Shown: in pieces, positions 17,124 through 26,400 of the stretch
Position numbering within the stretch: position 1 is the first letter of the stretch
How the letters are laid out: each line of letters starts with the position of its first letter
Origin: Streptomyces sp. NBC_00663
GTDB taxonomy: Bacteria > Actinomycetota > Actinomycetes > Streptomycetales > Streptomycetaceae
NCBI RefSeq assembly: GCF_036226885.1
Contig: NZ_CP109027.1
Span: forward strand, 2,294,001 to 2,358,000
Direction: 5' to 3'
Length of the DNA: 64,000 nucleotides
Made by a program: the position numbers and the translations under genes
Notes under the pieces: model-generated
The model's database searches: none
Seen by the model: only the letters and a program-made list of their open reading frames with translations
What the model was told of the DNA's origin: nothing

Positions 17124-19249
17124 GCACCACCGCTGAGCTTCTGAAGGGCGCGGCCGAGCTGTTCCCCGACGAGGTCGTGACGTCCGCGCACGTACGCCAC
17201 CTCGACCTGCCGTTCGGTGCCGGGCGCTTCGCGCTCATCACCCTCGACAACGGCTTCGACCACACCAAGCCGACCACCTTCGGCCCGCAGTCGCTGGCGA
17301 ACCTGGACGCCGCCATCGACCAGGTCGAGGCGGAGGCCGCGGCCGGCGACATCGTCGGCGTCGGCATCACCGGCAAGCCGTTCATCTTCGCGGTCGGCGC
17401 CGACCTCAAGGGTGTCGAGCTCCTCAAGGAGCACAAGGACGCGCTCGCCATCGGCAAGGGCGGCCACGAGGTCTTCAAGCGCCTCGCCGGTATCGCGGTC
17501 CCGACCTTCGCGTACTACAACGGTGCCGCGATGGGCGGTGGCGTCGAGGTCGGTCTGCACTGCGAGTACCGGACCGTTTCGAAGGCGCTCCCGGCGTTCT
17601 CGCTCCCCGAGGTCTTCCTGGGCCTGGTCCCGGGCTGGGGCGGCTGCACGATCCTGCCGAACCTGATCGGTGCCGACAAGGCCGTCTCGGTGATCATCGA
17701 GAACAGCCTGAACCAGAACAAGCAGCTCAAGGGCCAGCAGGTCTTCGACCTGGGCATCGCCGACGCTCTCTTCGAGGGCGCGGACTTCCTGGAGCAGTCG
17801 CTGATCTGGACGGCGAACGTCCTCAAGGGTGACGTCAAGGTCGAGCGTCCGGTCATCGACCGCGGCGAGGCCTGGGACCAGGCCGTCGCGCGCGGCCGGT
17901 TCATCGCCGACTCCAAGGTGCACGGTGCGGCCCCGGCCGCCTACCGCGCCCTGGACATCATCGCCGCCGCCAAGAACGGCGACCTCCAGCAGGGCTACGA
18001 CGCCGAGGATGTCGCCCTCGCCGACCTGATCATGGGTGGCGAACTGCGCTCCGGCATCTACGCCTTCAACCTGGTGCAGAAGCGCGGCAAGCGTCCCGCC
18101 GGTGCGCCGGACAAGTCGCTGGCCCGCCCGGTCACCAAGGTCGGTGTCGTCGGCGCCGGTCTGATGGCCTCCCAGCTCGCGCTGCTCTTCCTGCGCCGCC
18201 TGGAGGTCCCGGTCGTCCTCACGGACATCGACCAGGAGCGCGTCGACAAGGGTGTGGGCTATGTCCACGCCGAGATCGAGAAGCTGCTCGGCAAGGGCCG
18301 TATCAACCAGGACAAGGCCAACCGCCTCAAGGCCCTGGTCACCGGTGTGCTGGACAAGGCCGAGGGCTTCTCCGACGCCGACTTCATCATCGAGGCCGTC
18401 TTCGAGGAGATCGGCGTCAAGCAGACGGTGTTCGCGGAGGTCGAGGCGGTCGCCCCGGCGCACGCGATCCTCGCGACGAACACGTCCTCGCTGTCGGTGA
18501 CCGAGATGGCGTCGAAGCTCAAGAACCCCGAGCGGGTCGTGGGCTTCCACTTCTTCAACCCGGTCGCGATCCTGCCGCTCCTGGAGATCGTGCGCGGCGA
18601 GCAGACCGACGACGCCTCGCTGGCGACCGCCTTCGCGGTGGCCAAGAAGCTGAAGAAGACCGCGGTGCTGGTGAAGGACGCCCCGGCGTTCGTCGTGAAC
18701 CGCATCCTCACCCGCTTCATGGGCGAGATCCAGAACGTCATCGACGAGGGCACGCCGGTCGAGGTCGCGGAGAAGGCGGTCGAGCCGCTGGGTCTGCCGA
18801 TGTCGCCGCTGGTGCTCCTTGAGCTGGTCGGCCCCGCGATCGGTCTGCATGTCTCGGAGACCCTCAACCGGGCCTTCCCGGACCGCTTCACCGTCTCCCC
18901 GAACCTCGCGGCCGTCGTCAAGGCCGGCAAGCGCGGCTTCTACGTCTACGACTCCGGCAAGCCGGAGCTGGACCCCGAGGTCGCCGCGCTCCTCAAGCAG
19001 GGCGATGTCGTCCTGACCGAGGAGCAGGTGCGGGACCGGGTCCTCGACGCCGTCGCCCAGGAGATCGGGCTCATGCTCGACGAGGGTGTCGTCGCCGAGG
19101 CGCAGGACATCGACCTCTGCCTGATCACGGGCGCGGGCTGGCCCTTCCACCTGGGCGGCATCACGCCGTACCTGGACCGCGAGGGTGTCTCCGAGCGCGT
19201 GAACGGCAAGAAGTTCCTGGCGCCGGGCGTGGCGAGCGTCCCGGCGTAA
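17120..19249 (+). CDS. fadB: Fatty oxidation complex alpha subunit: enoyl-CoA hydratase / 3-hydroxyacyl-CoA dehydrogenase
   Basis: The 709-aa fusion protein starts at GTG 17120. The N-terminal crotonase half contains VGADLKGVELL and the oxyanion-hole segment GAAMGGGVEVGLHC. The dehydrogenase half begins near residue 335 with an NAD motif (VGVVGAGLMASQLALL), includes VGFHFFNPVAILPLLEIV with the catalytic His, and ends in the dimerisation domain (NRILTRFMGEI, GKRGFYVY). It hydrates enoyl-CoA and oxidises 3-hydroxyacyl-CoA to feed FadA. A strong hairpin follows. Confidence 0.94.
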   Translation: MSTTAELLKGAAELFPDEVVTSAHVRHLDLPFGAGRFALITLDNGFDHTKPTTFGPQSLANLDAAIDQVEAEAAAGDIVGVGITGKPFIFAVGADLKGVELLKEHKDALAIGKGGHEVFKRLAGIAVPTFAYYNGAAMGGGVEVGLHCEYRTVSKALPAFSLPEVFLGLVPGWGGCTILPNLIGADKAVSVIIENSLNQNKQLKGQQVFDLGIADALFEGADFLEQSLIWTANVLKGDVKVERPVIDRGEAWDQAVARGRFIADSKVHGAAPAAYRALDIIAAAKNGDLQQGYDAEDVALADLIMGGELRSGIYAFNLVQKRGKRPAGAPDKSLARPVTKVGVVGAGLMASQLALLFLRRLEVPVVLTDIDQERVDKGVGYVHAEIEKLLGKGRINQDKANRLKALVTGVLDKAEGFSDADFIIEAVFEEIGVKQTVFAEVEAVAPAHAILATNTSSLSVTEMASKLKNPERVVGFHFFNPVAILPLLEIVRGEQTDDASLATAFAVAKKLKKTAVLVKDAPAFVVNRILTRFMGEIQNVIDEGTPVEVAEKAVEPLGLPMSPLVLLELVGPAIGLHVSETLNRAFPDRFTVSPNLAAVVKAGKRGFYVYDSGKPELDPEVAALLKQGDVVLTEEQVRDRVLDAVAQEIGLMLDEGVVAEAQDIDLCLITGAGWPFHLGGITPYLDREGVSERVNGKKFLAPGVASVPA

Positions 19250-19268
19250 CCGCTCCGCTGTGAACGGC

Positions 19269-19302
19269 GGTGCCCCGCAGGCCGGTTGGCTTGCGGGGCA
19301 CC
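19269..19302 (+). terminator. Intrinsic terminator after fadAB
   Basis: GGTGCCCCGCA pairs perfectly with TGCGGGGCACC across a 12-nt loop, and GGTGTTTT follows. It is 20 bp past the fadB stop. Confidence 0.85.
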
Positions 19303-19339
19303 GGTGTTTTCGGGGGTGGGCCCGCTGACCGGGTCGTTT

Positions 19340-19425
19340 CAGCGGGCGGGGCCTGTGGATTGCCTCAGCGGGCCTGCCCTCGGGATTGCCTCAGCGCGCG
19401 GGCCCTCGGGATTTCCTCAGCGGGC
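19340..19425. repeat. 26-bp tandem repeat, about 3.3 copies
   Basis: Units begin at 19340, 19366 and 19392, each opening CAGCGGGC (CAGCGCGC in the third) and ending GGATTGCCT (GGATTTCCT in the third); a fourth partial unit begins at 19418. The last partial copy coincides with the stop codon and final codons of the minus-strand gene at 19417, so the array looks like repeated duplication of that gene's 3' end. Confidence 0.75.
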
Positions 19426-19788
19426 GTCCTCGACATGTACGACCTGGAGGTCCGTGCCGTCGCGGTGGCGCTTGCTGCGGCCGTGGAGGCCGACGGTGAG
19501 GTTCGAGGCGTCGGCGGGCTCGTCGGAGCCGACGTAGGTGACGACGTCCGGGTGATGGCCGGTGACCAGCCAGCCGGTACCGTCCTTGAGCGCCTGAGTA
19601 CCGAAGTCACCGGCGGGGCCACCGGCGCGCACCGGGCCGTACTGCCGGAGGATCTCCAGGGCCAGCCCGGCGAGTTCGCCGTCGGGCTCCTTGAGCATCA
19701 CGCACGTGCCGTTCTCGAACAGCACCCAGGAGACCCCGGACGGCTCCAGGATGCGCTGCCAGACCTCGACGAGGTGTTCGGTGTCCAT
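19417..19788 (-). CDS. Conserved hypothetical protein, 123 aa
   Basis: No family was recognised. The ATG at 19788 (M-D-T-E-H-L-V-E-V-W-Q-R) is preferred over the GTG at 19812; neither has a clear ribosome binding site. The sequence looks like a compact alpha/beta domain (WVLFENGTCVMLKEP, LALEILRQYGP, GTGWLVTGHHPDVVTYVG). Its 3' end borders the 26-bp tandem repeats. It may be co-transcribed with the larger gene downstream of 20859. Confidence 0.6.
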   Translation of the reverse strand: MDTEHLVEVWQRILEPSGVSWVLFENGTCVMLKEPDGELAGLALEILRQYGPVRAGGPAGDFGTQALKDGTGWLVTGHHPDVVTYVGSDEPADASNLTVGLHGRSKRHRDGTDLQVVHVEDAR

Positions 19789-19839
19789 GCGGTCATGTTG
19801 ACGCAGCCGCACTCGAACGGTCGCGTCAATTACGCCGGT

Positions 19840-20859
19840 TCAGCACTCCCGCCAGGCCTCCAGCGCGAGCCCCGGTTCGTCCTTGCGCCGGGTGAGCAGG
19901 AGTTGGCCGGTCGAGGGGGACAACGTTGCCGCCACGACCCGCCCGTCCTCGTCGGTCGCGAGTGACACCCGGGCGTCCGCCGGGAGTTGAGGTCCCGACT
20001 CCGTCCACCACGCCCCCGCGGCCTCCTGTTCCGTCGGGTACGCGGCGAAGGCGACCCGGCCGCTCGACGAACGCTGGGCGAACAACGTGCAGTCGTGGCC
20101 GTCGAGTTCGCAGCGGACCGCGGAGACCGGGCCGGGGCCGGACGAGGCGAGGAGGGCGACGGGTTTGCCTCCCGCGCGCCAGGCGCACAGATCGCCGGCG
20201 TCGTCGGTGTAGAACAGGGTGGTGCGGTCGGCAGAGGTGGCCAGGGCGTGGAGGGTGCCCGGGCGTACGGGAGTCTCGACCGCCTCCTCCAGGACCGGCT
20301 GGGCGCCGGGATCCCGCTGGCGCCAGTGCAGGAGGCCGTCGGGGACGGCCGCGTACAGCTCGACACAGCCCGACTCGCCGGTCACCGCCGCCAAGTCCTC
20401 GTGTACGTCACTGCCCTTGAGGTCCCGCCACGGCTCCCAGCCGCCCTTCTCCTTCTGCGCGACCATGCTCACGCCGCCGCTCCTGTTGCGGACGAAGACA
20501 TGGGCACGCCCCTGGGCATCGACGGCGACGGCCGGGGTGCCGGTGCGGTCGCCGGTCTTGTCGGGGTGGCCGATCGGGGCCCAGTCGAGGGCGGCGAGCC
20601 GGGGGCGGAAGTGCGTGGAGTGCACGAGCCCGGCCTCGCCGGGTTTGGTGGGCCGCCAGGAGACCAGATGGGCGTAGCGGTCGGCGCCCTGACCGAGCGC
20701 GATCCCCGGGCGGAGCTTCTGGTCGCCGCCCACCTTGCGCGGGGCCGCTTCCCAGGGGCCGTCGGGCCCCTGCTCGGCCCGGCAGAGGACGTCCTCACCG
20801 GACGGCAGATAGACACTGAGCCGGCCGTCACGGCCGCGGAGGAGCCAGTCGCCGTTCAC
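19840..20859 (-). CDS. Conserved hypothetical protein with propeller-like repeats
   Basis: The 339-aa protein starts at ATG 20859 and has no signal peptide or membrane helix. It contains several blade-like repeats with the pattern hydrophobic-D-x-x-G-R-hydrophobic (AVDAQGRAHVFVRN, VTGESGCVELYAAV, ATSADRTTLFYTDDAGDLCAW, ATDEDGRVVAATLS), resembling a beta-propeller or PLL-type lectin fold. No catalytic motif was seen. The assignment to a fold is inference. Confidence 0.6.
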   Translation of the reverse strand: MNGDWLLRGRDGRLSVYLPSGEDVLCRAEQGPDGPWEAAPRKVGGDQKLRPGIALGQGADRYAHLVSWRPTKPGEAGLVHSTHFRPRLAALDWAPIGHPDKTGDRTGTPAVAVDAQGRAHVFVRNRSGGVSMVAQKEKGGWEPWRDLKGSDVHEDLAAVTGESGCVELYAAVPDGLLHWRQRDPGAQPVLEEAVETPVRPGTLHALATSADRTTLFYTDDAGDLCAWRAGGKPVALLASSGPGPVSAVRCELDGHDCTLFAQRSSSGRVAFAAYPTEQEAAGAWWTESGPQLPADARVSLATDEDGRVVAATLSPSTGQLLLTRRKDEPGLALEAWREC

Positions 20860-20924
20860 CGGTTCACTCTATGCGGCGTCTTTCGAGGCCCGTTCGGTCG
20901 CCCCCCGCGTCTACCGTGGACGGT

Positions 20925-21821
20925 ATGACCGACAAGCTCACCGTCACCGTCCTGGGCACCGGCATCATGGGCGCCGCCATGGCCCGCAACATCGCCGGCG
21001 CCGGGCACACCGTCCGCGCCTGGAACCGTACCCGTGCCAAGGCCGAGCCCCTCACCGCCGACGGCATCCGGGTCACCGACTCCCCCGCCGAGGCGGTGGA
21101 GGACACCGACGTCGTCCTGACCATGCTGTACGACGGTCCCGCCGCCCTGGGGGTGATGGAGGAGGCGCTGCCGGCGCTGCGGCCGGGCGTGGTGTGGGCG
21201 CAGTCGACGACGGCCGGCCTGGAGGGGCTCGCCGAACTCGCCGCCTTCGCCGCGGCGCACGGCCTGGTCTTCTACGACGCCCCGGTACTCGGCACCCGGC
21301 AGCCCGCGGAGGCCGGTCAGCTCACCGTGCTGGCGGGCGGCCCCGAGGCCCACCGCTACTCCATTGCCCCCGTCTTCGACGCGGTGGGGGCGCGCACGGT
21401 GTGGACCGGGGAAGCGGGCAGCGCGACCCGGCTGAAGCTGGTCGCCAACAGCTGGGTGCTGGCCGCGACCGCGGCGGCCGGGGAGGTGCTGGCGCTGTCC
21501 GAGGCGCTCGGCGTGGACCCGCGGGACTTCTTCGCCCTGATCGAGGGTGGTCCGCTGGACATGGGCTATCTGCGCGCCAAGGCGGGGCTGGTGCTCGACG
21601 GCAAGCTGTCCCCCGCCCAGTTCGCTGTCGAGACCGCCGCGAAGGACGCCCGCCTGATCGTGCAGGCGGGCGAGGAGAACGGCGTACGTCTGGACGTGGC
21701 CGCGGCGAGCGCGGCGCGGCTGGAACGGGCCGCGGCGCAGGGGCATGGGGACGAGGACATGGCTGCGGCGTACTACGCGAGTTTCGAGGCGGAGGAGAGG
21801 GAGGAGAGGGACGGGGGCTGA
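20925..21821 (+). CDS. 3-hydroxyisobutyrate dehydrogenase-like NAD(P)-dependent oxidoreductase
   Basis: The 298-aa enzyme starts at ATG 20925. It has the NAD(P) motif VLGTGIMGAAMARNI, the substrate-binding stretch with DAPVLGTRQPAEAGQLTVLAGG, the catalytic lysine region RLKLVANSW and a helical C-terminal domain. These fit the beta-hydroxyacid dehydrogenase family (3-hydroxyisobutyrate, tartronate semialdehyde or imine-reductase members). The substrate cannot be fixed from sequence. It may form a unit with the next gene, 49 bp away. Confidence 0.85.
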   Translation: MTDKLTVTVLGTGIMGAAMARNIAGAGHTVRAWNRTRAKAEPLTADGIRVTDSPAEAVEDTDVVLTMLYDGPAALGVMEEALPALRPGVVWAQSTTAGLEGLAELAAFAAAHGLVFYDAPVLGTRQPAEAGQLTVLAGGPEAHRYSIAPVFDAVGARTVWTGEAGSATRLKLVANSWVLAATAAAGEVLALSEALGVDPRDFFALIEGGPLDMGYLRAKAGLVLDGKLSPAQFAVETAAKDARLIVQAGEENGVRLDVAAASAARLERAAAQGHGDEDMAAAYYASFEAEEREERDGG

Positions 21822-21870
21822 CGCCGGAGTGCGTGAGGCCCGGAACCCCGGGAGCTGACACCCTGAGCTC

Positions 21871-22242
21871 ATGAACGCCGTAGCCCCCCTTCTCGTAATA
21901 GTCGATGCCGCCAACGTCGTCGGGTCGGTGCCCGACGGCTGGTGGCGTGACCGGCGCGGGGCCGCGGAGCGGCTGCGGGACCGGTTGGCGGCGGACGGCT
22001 TGCCGGGGCACGAGGGTCCCGTGGAGCTCGTCCTCGTCGTGGAGGGCGCGGCCCGGGGCGTGGAGTCCGTGCCGGAGGTCAGGGTCGAGGCGGCGAGAGG
22101 GAGCGGGGACGATCGGATGGTGGAGCTGGTGGCCGGGGCGGTCGGGCGTGATGTCCTGGTCATCACGGCGGATCGGGAACTGCGCCGGCGGGTGACGGAG
22201 CTGGGCGCGGACGTCGCGGGGCCGCGGACGGTGCGTGGCTAG
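21871..22242 (+). CDS. Small NYN/PIN-like protein
   Basis: The 123-aa protein begins with a strand plus acidic residue (LLVIVDAANVVGSVPDGWW), has a central acidic site (GSGDDRMVELVAG) and ends in VLVITADRELRRRVTELG. This order of conserved Asp residues is the pattern of NYN/PIN-fold nucleases, which cleave RNA. Streptomyces homologues are sometimes labelled NTP pyrophosphohydrolase; the visible motifs fit a NYN-like fold better. Activity is not proven. Confidence 0.7.
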   Translation: MNAVAPLLVIVDAANVVGSVPDGWWRDRRGAAERLRDRLAADGLPGHEGPVELVLVVEGAARGVESVPEVRVEAARGSGDDRMVELVAGAVGRDVLVITADRELRRRVTELGADVAGPRTVRG

Positions 22243-22487
22243 AAGGCGTCTGGAGGCAGCCTGGAGACCGGAGCGCAATGACCCGCTTGTCCCGATATAG
22301 GGGCCGTCCAACCTCGGCCGAATCAGCAAAATAGGCATAAGCTAGCCGGGTTCGGTCATGATTTCGACATTCTGGTCACTTTCCAGTGACGGAATGACGC
22401 CGACGCGAGACGCTGGCTCGGTGGTGCCCGTCGTTCTGATCTGAGAGGATTCCGGCACCCTTGACGGCCGGTGGACGGGAGGCAGGA
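22243..22487. other. 245-bp intergenic gap
   Basis: No convincing ORF, hairpin or operator was seen. It should hold the promoter of the alpha/beta hydrolase gene. Confidence 0.4.
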
Positions 22488-23387
22488 GTGGCGCGTGCCG
22501 CTCACAGCAGAGACGGGCGCGAGCTCGTTTTCGATACGTGGGGTGATCCTCAAGGGCATCCCGTCTTTCTGCTGCACGGAACTCCCGGCAGTCATCAGGG
22601 GCCACGCCCGCGGTCGATGGTGCTCTATCAGCTCGGCATCCATCTGATCGCCTATGACCGTCCCGGGTACGGCGGTTCGACCCGCAAACTGGGCCGCACG
22701 GTGGTCGACGCCGCCGAGGACGTCGAGGACATCGCCGACGAACTCGGACTCGACGAGTTCTCCGTCGTCGGCCGGTCCGGCGGCGGTCCGCACGCGCTCG
22801 CCTGCGCCGCGAAGCTGCCGAAGCGGGTGCAGGGCGCGGCCGTGCTGGTGAGTCTCGCCCCGTGGGACGCGGAAGGGCTGGACTGGTTCGAGGGGATGAC
22901 GGACTCCAACGTCCGCGAGTACCGCAACGCCCGCGAGAACCAGCAGGTGTTGCAGAGCACCCTCGTGCAGAACGCGGACGCCATGCGGGACAACCCGATG
23001 GCCGTACTGAACGACCTCGACGACGAGATGCCCGAGGTGGACCGGCAGATCGTGGCCGACGCCGGCATCCGCCGGATGCTGCACAAGAACTTCGAGGCCG
23101 CGATCGCGAATACCGCGTACGGCTGGATCGACGACGCCCTCGCCTTCAGCAGGGGCTGGGGCTTCGATCCGAACGAGATCACCGTGCCCACCCTGCTCTG
23201 GCACGGCGAGAAGGACGTGTTCTCCCCCGTCGAGCACTTCAACTGGCTCGCTCGCAGGATCAAGGACGCCACCGTGGTGCTCCAGCCCTCGGCGGCGCAC
23301 TTCGCGGCCGTCCCGGTGCTGCCCCAGGTGCTCGGCTGGCTGCGGGACCAGACGGAGGCCGACGCCGCCGCGACCACGACGGCGTGA
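22488..23387 (+). CDS. Alpha/beta hydrolase
   Basis: The 299-aa protein starts at GTG 22488 with GGGAGG 5 nt upstream; the longer reading from 22461 has no such site. It shows the oxyanion segment LLHGTPGSHQG, the nucleophile elbow GRSGGG, a late acid in LLWHGEKDVFSPVEH and a histidine in PSAAHFAAVP. The fold covers esterases, lipases and haloperoxidases, so the substrate is open. It converges on the last gene of the fxs operon with an 18-bp gap and has no evident tie to it. Confidence 0.85.
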   Translation: MARAAHSRDGRELVFDTWGDPQGHPVFLLHGTPGSHQGPRPRSMVLYQLGIHLIAYDRPGYGGSTRKLGRTVVDAAEDVEDIADELGLDEFSVVGRSGGGPHALACAAKLPKRVQGAAVLVSLAPWDAEGLDWFEGMTDSNVREYRNARENQQVLQSTLVQNADAMRDNPMAVLNDLDDEMPEVDRQIVADAGIRRMLHKNFEAAIANTAYGWIDDALAFSRGWGFDPNEITVPTLLWHGEKDVFSPVEHFNWLARRIKDATVVLQPSAAHFAAVPVLPQVLGWLRDQTEADAAATTTA

Positions 23388-23405
23388 CCTGCGGTCCCGC
23401 CTCCG

Positions 23406-26400
23406 TCAGATCGGGTGCGGGTCGAGCTCCAGTCCCACCCGCCGGCCGTTGCGGAGCCTGACCACCTTCGAGTGCTTCGCGCCGAGCTTGGCGCCTAGCA
23501 CGTCCAGGGAGTCCCGGGCCAGCTGCTCGGCCTCGGCCGTGCGGCCGATCTCCTTCAGCAGGACCGAGAGATTGCCCCGGCAGGTGAGGGCGGTCGGATG
23601 GTCGGAGCCGAGCCGGTCGCACAACTCCCGGTACGCCTGGCGGTAGTTGCGCTCTGCCTGCGTCGCCTCACCGAGGGCCGCCTCCGCGTTCGCCAGGTTC
23701 ATCTGGCAGTTCATGCTGAACGGGTGTTCCGGGCCGAGGGTGGTCCGCAGCGCGGACCGGGCCTGCTCGCACACCTCGCGGGCCTCGGCGAACCTGTCCG
23801 TCGACAGGAGGTTGATGCCGTGGTTGACCGCGCACGCCAGCGTGTTCGGATGGCTCTCCCCGAGCGCGGTGCGGAACCGCTCCAGCAGGTCGGCGGTCTC
23901 CTCGCAAGCCTCCTCGTGGCGCTCGGCGGCCGCGAGATGACCGGCGTGGCCGAGCCGCACCACCAGCGTCTCCGGCGAGTCCTCGCCCAGCCGCCGACGG
24001 CAGATGTCCAGCACCTGCCGGCTGATGTCCATGGCCTCGTCCAGCCGGTCGAGCCGACGCAGAGTGATGGCGAGGGCCTTGGCCGCCTCCAGCGCGGGCG
24101 GCTGCTCCGGGCCGAGCTCCACGGCCGTCTCGTAGACACCGCGCAGCGTCGCCTCCGAGGCCTCGTACTCACCGCACGAGCGCTGGTCGCGGCCGAGGTT
24201 GATCTGGGAGAACAGGGTGTAGGGGTGACTTGGTCCCAGGGTCAGCGCGCGCTGCTCGCAGTTCTCCTTGTCGACGCTCTGAGCCTCGTAACAGTCGCCG
24301 GCCATCCTCATCGACACGGCCAGGTTGTTCGCCGCGAACAGGGTCCGGGCGTGGTCCTCGCCGAGGAGGTCGACGGACCGTTCGTAGGTCTCCCGGTCGA
24401 TCTCCAGGGCTCTGCCGACCTGTCCGACGGCCCGCAGGTCCGCGGTCAGGCCACCCGCCGTCATCAGCGCGTGGTCGTCGTCGTCCCCCAGGGCCTCGCG
24501 CTGCCGCTCGTACACGTCCTGGTCGATCTCCAGCGCTCTGCTGTACCAGCCCTGGAAACGCAGCACGTTGGCCATCTCGAAGCGCAGATGCAGGGTCCAG
24601 CGGTCGTTGGGTCCCGCCTCCTTCTGCCAGATGACCAGCAGCTCCTCGGCGAGCGACATGGCCTCCGCGTACTCGCCGCGGGCCCGCAGATACCGCAGCC
24701 ACTCCGTCATCAGCTTGCGGATCCGGTCGTCCAGCGAGTATCTGGTCCACGGGGTCTTCAGGTGGGGCCAGATGGTGTTGTACCGCTCCCAGTTCTCCGG
24801 CCGTTCCACGTCGCCCTCGGAGGGGCGGGCGCCGGAGAGCACATTGCGGACGGCGCGCAGGGCCGCCTCCTGCTCGTCGGTGGACATCGACGAACGCACC
24901 GCGGCCTGCACGAGTCGGTGCACCTGGAGGCTCTTGGTCTTGCGGTCGACCTTGGCCAGGGAGTAGCGGTGCAGCTGCTGGATGGCCCGGGAGACCAGGG
25001 CCGTGCCACCGCTGTTCGGGTGGACCTCGCGCAGGGCCTCGCCCATCTCCTTGCCGTGCACCAGGTCGAAGGAGATCGGGTCGGCCCCGAAGTGGGCGCA
25101 CAGCTCCAACAGCCGCCGGGCGACCGGTGAGTTGAGTTGCTGGATGGAGATGTTCCAGGTCGCGCCGACCTGGGGCGGGTACGCCGGGGCGTCGGAGACG
25201 GGCTCCAGCGTCGCCAGCTGCGTTTCCAGCAGCTCCAGGTAGTCGGAGGCGTCCTGGCCCGTCTCGTTGAGCCAGGCGGCGGCGTGGTCGACGGCGAGCG
25301 GCAGGTCGCCGAGGGCGTCCGCGACCCGGTCGGCGTCCTCCGTGCTGATGGCGGAGACCCGGCGCAGCAGGTGTTCGACGCTCTCGTTACGGTCGAACAC
25401 GTCGACCTCGACCCGCTCTCCGACCTGGGACCAGCCCTCGTTGCGGGTGGTGATCAGGACGTGGCCGGTGGGGCTGTTGACCAGCAGCCGCTCGATGGAC
25501 TCCGGGGTGGTGGCGTTGTCGAAGACCAGCAGCCACCGGTCGTACTGGGTGCCGCGGCGCAGCGCGTCCCGGACCCCTTCGGCCGTGGCGGTGATGCTGT
25601 CCCGCTCCTCCACGCCCAGGTGCGGGGCGAGTTCGGAGTACTGGCGCAGGGCGAGGTCGCCGAACTCCGCCTCGATCCACCAGACGACGTCGTAGTTGCC
25701 CCGGTACCGGTGCGCGTACTCGGTCGCCAGCTGGGTCTTGCCGACGCCGCCCATGCCGTGCAGCAGCGTGGCGGTGCCGGTGTCCGTGAGCCGCTCCCGC
25801 AGGTCCTCCAGCAGTTCGGAGCGTCCGGTGAAGGCCGCGTTGCGTCCGGGCACGGACCACACGGGAGGCTCCGCGCCGGGGAAGCGGGGCCCGCCGGTCC
25901 CGGCGTCCGCGGGATGTTCGCCCTGGACCGGCTGGGCGTCCAGGGCCCGCAGGAGGGCGCTCTTGGCCTGGCTCTCGTTCATGCCGCTCAGATGGACGGG
26001 CATCCGGTCCGAGAAGGGGTGGGCCAGCCGTGCGTCACTGACCCGTACCGGAACGAGGGTGCGGCGCGAGCCCATCGGGTCGGCGGCGGCCACGGCCTCC
26101 CAGACCGCCCTGGCCTCCGGGGACTTCTGGTAGTCGGCGGAGAGCACGGCCACGGTGCGGGCGGCGCCGCGCACCTTGCTGTCGGTGTCGTCACGCAGCG
26201 GGACGCCGGCCGCGGAGCCGTCCTCGGAGCGGGCGTCGGCCACGGTGAAGCCGGCCTCGCCGAGGACCCGTCCGATCCACTCGGCCCACATCCGGTCCTG
26301 GTGGACATAGCTGAGGAACACATGGGTGGGGTCCGGTGGCCTGCGACGGACGACGGCCTTGAGGTAGTTCTGGCGTTCCTCGTCGGTCATCGGGACGAGG

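Noticed and set aside
17030..19150. 706-aa minus-strand open frame opposite fadB
   Set aside because: Asp/Arg/Leu-rich mirror of the fadB codons; no domain and no ribosome binding site.
19340..19425. CRISPR-like array
   Set aside because: Units are contiguous with no unique spacers and there are no cas genes.
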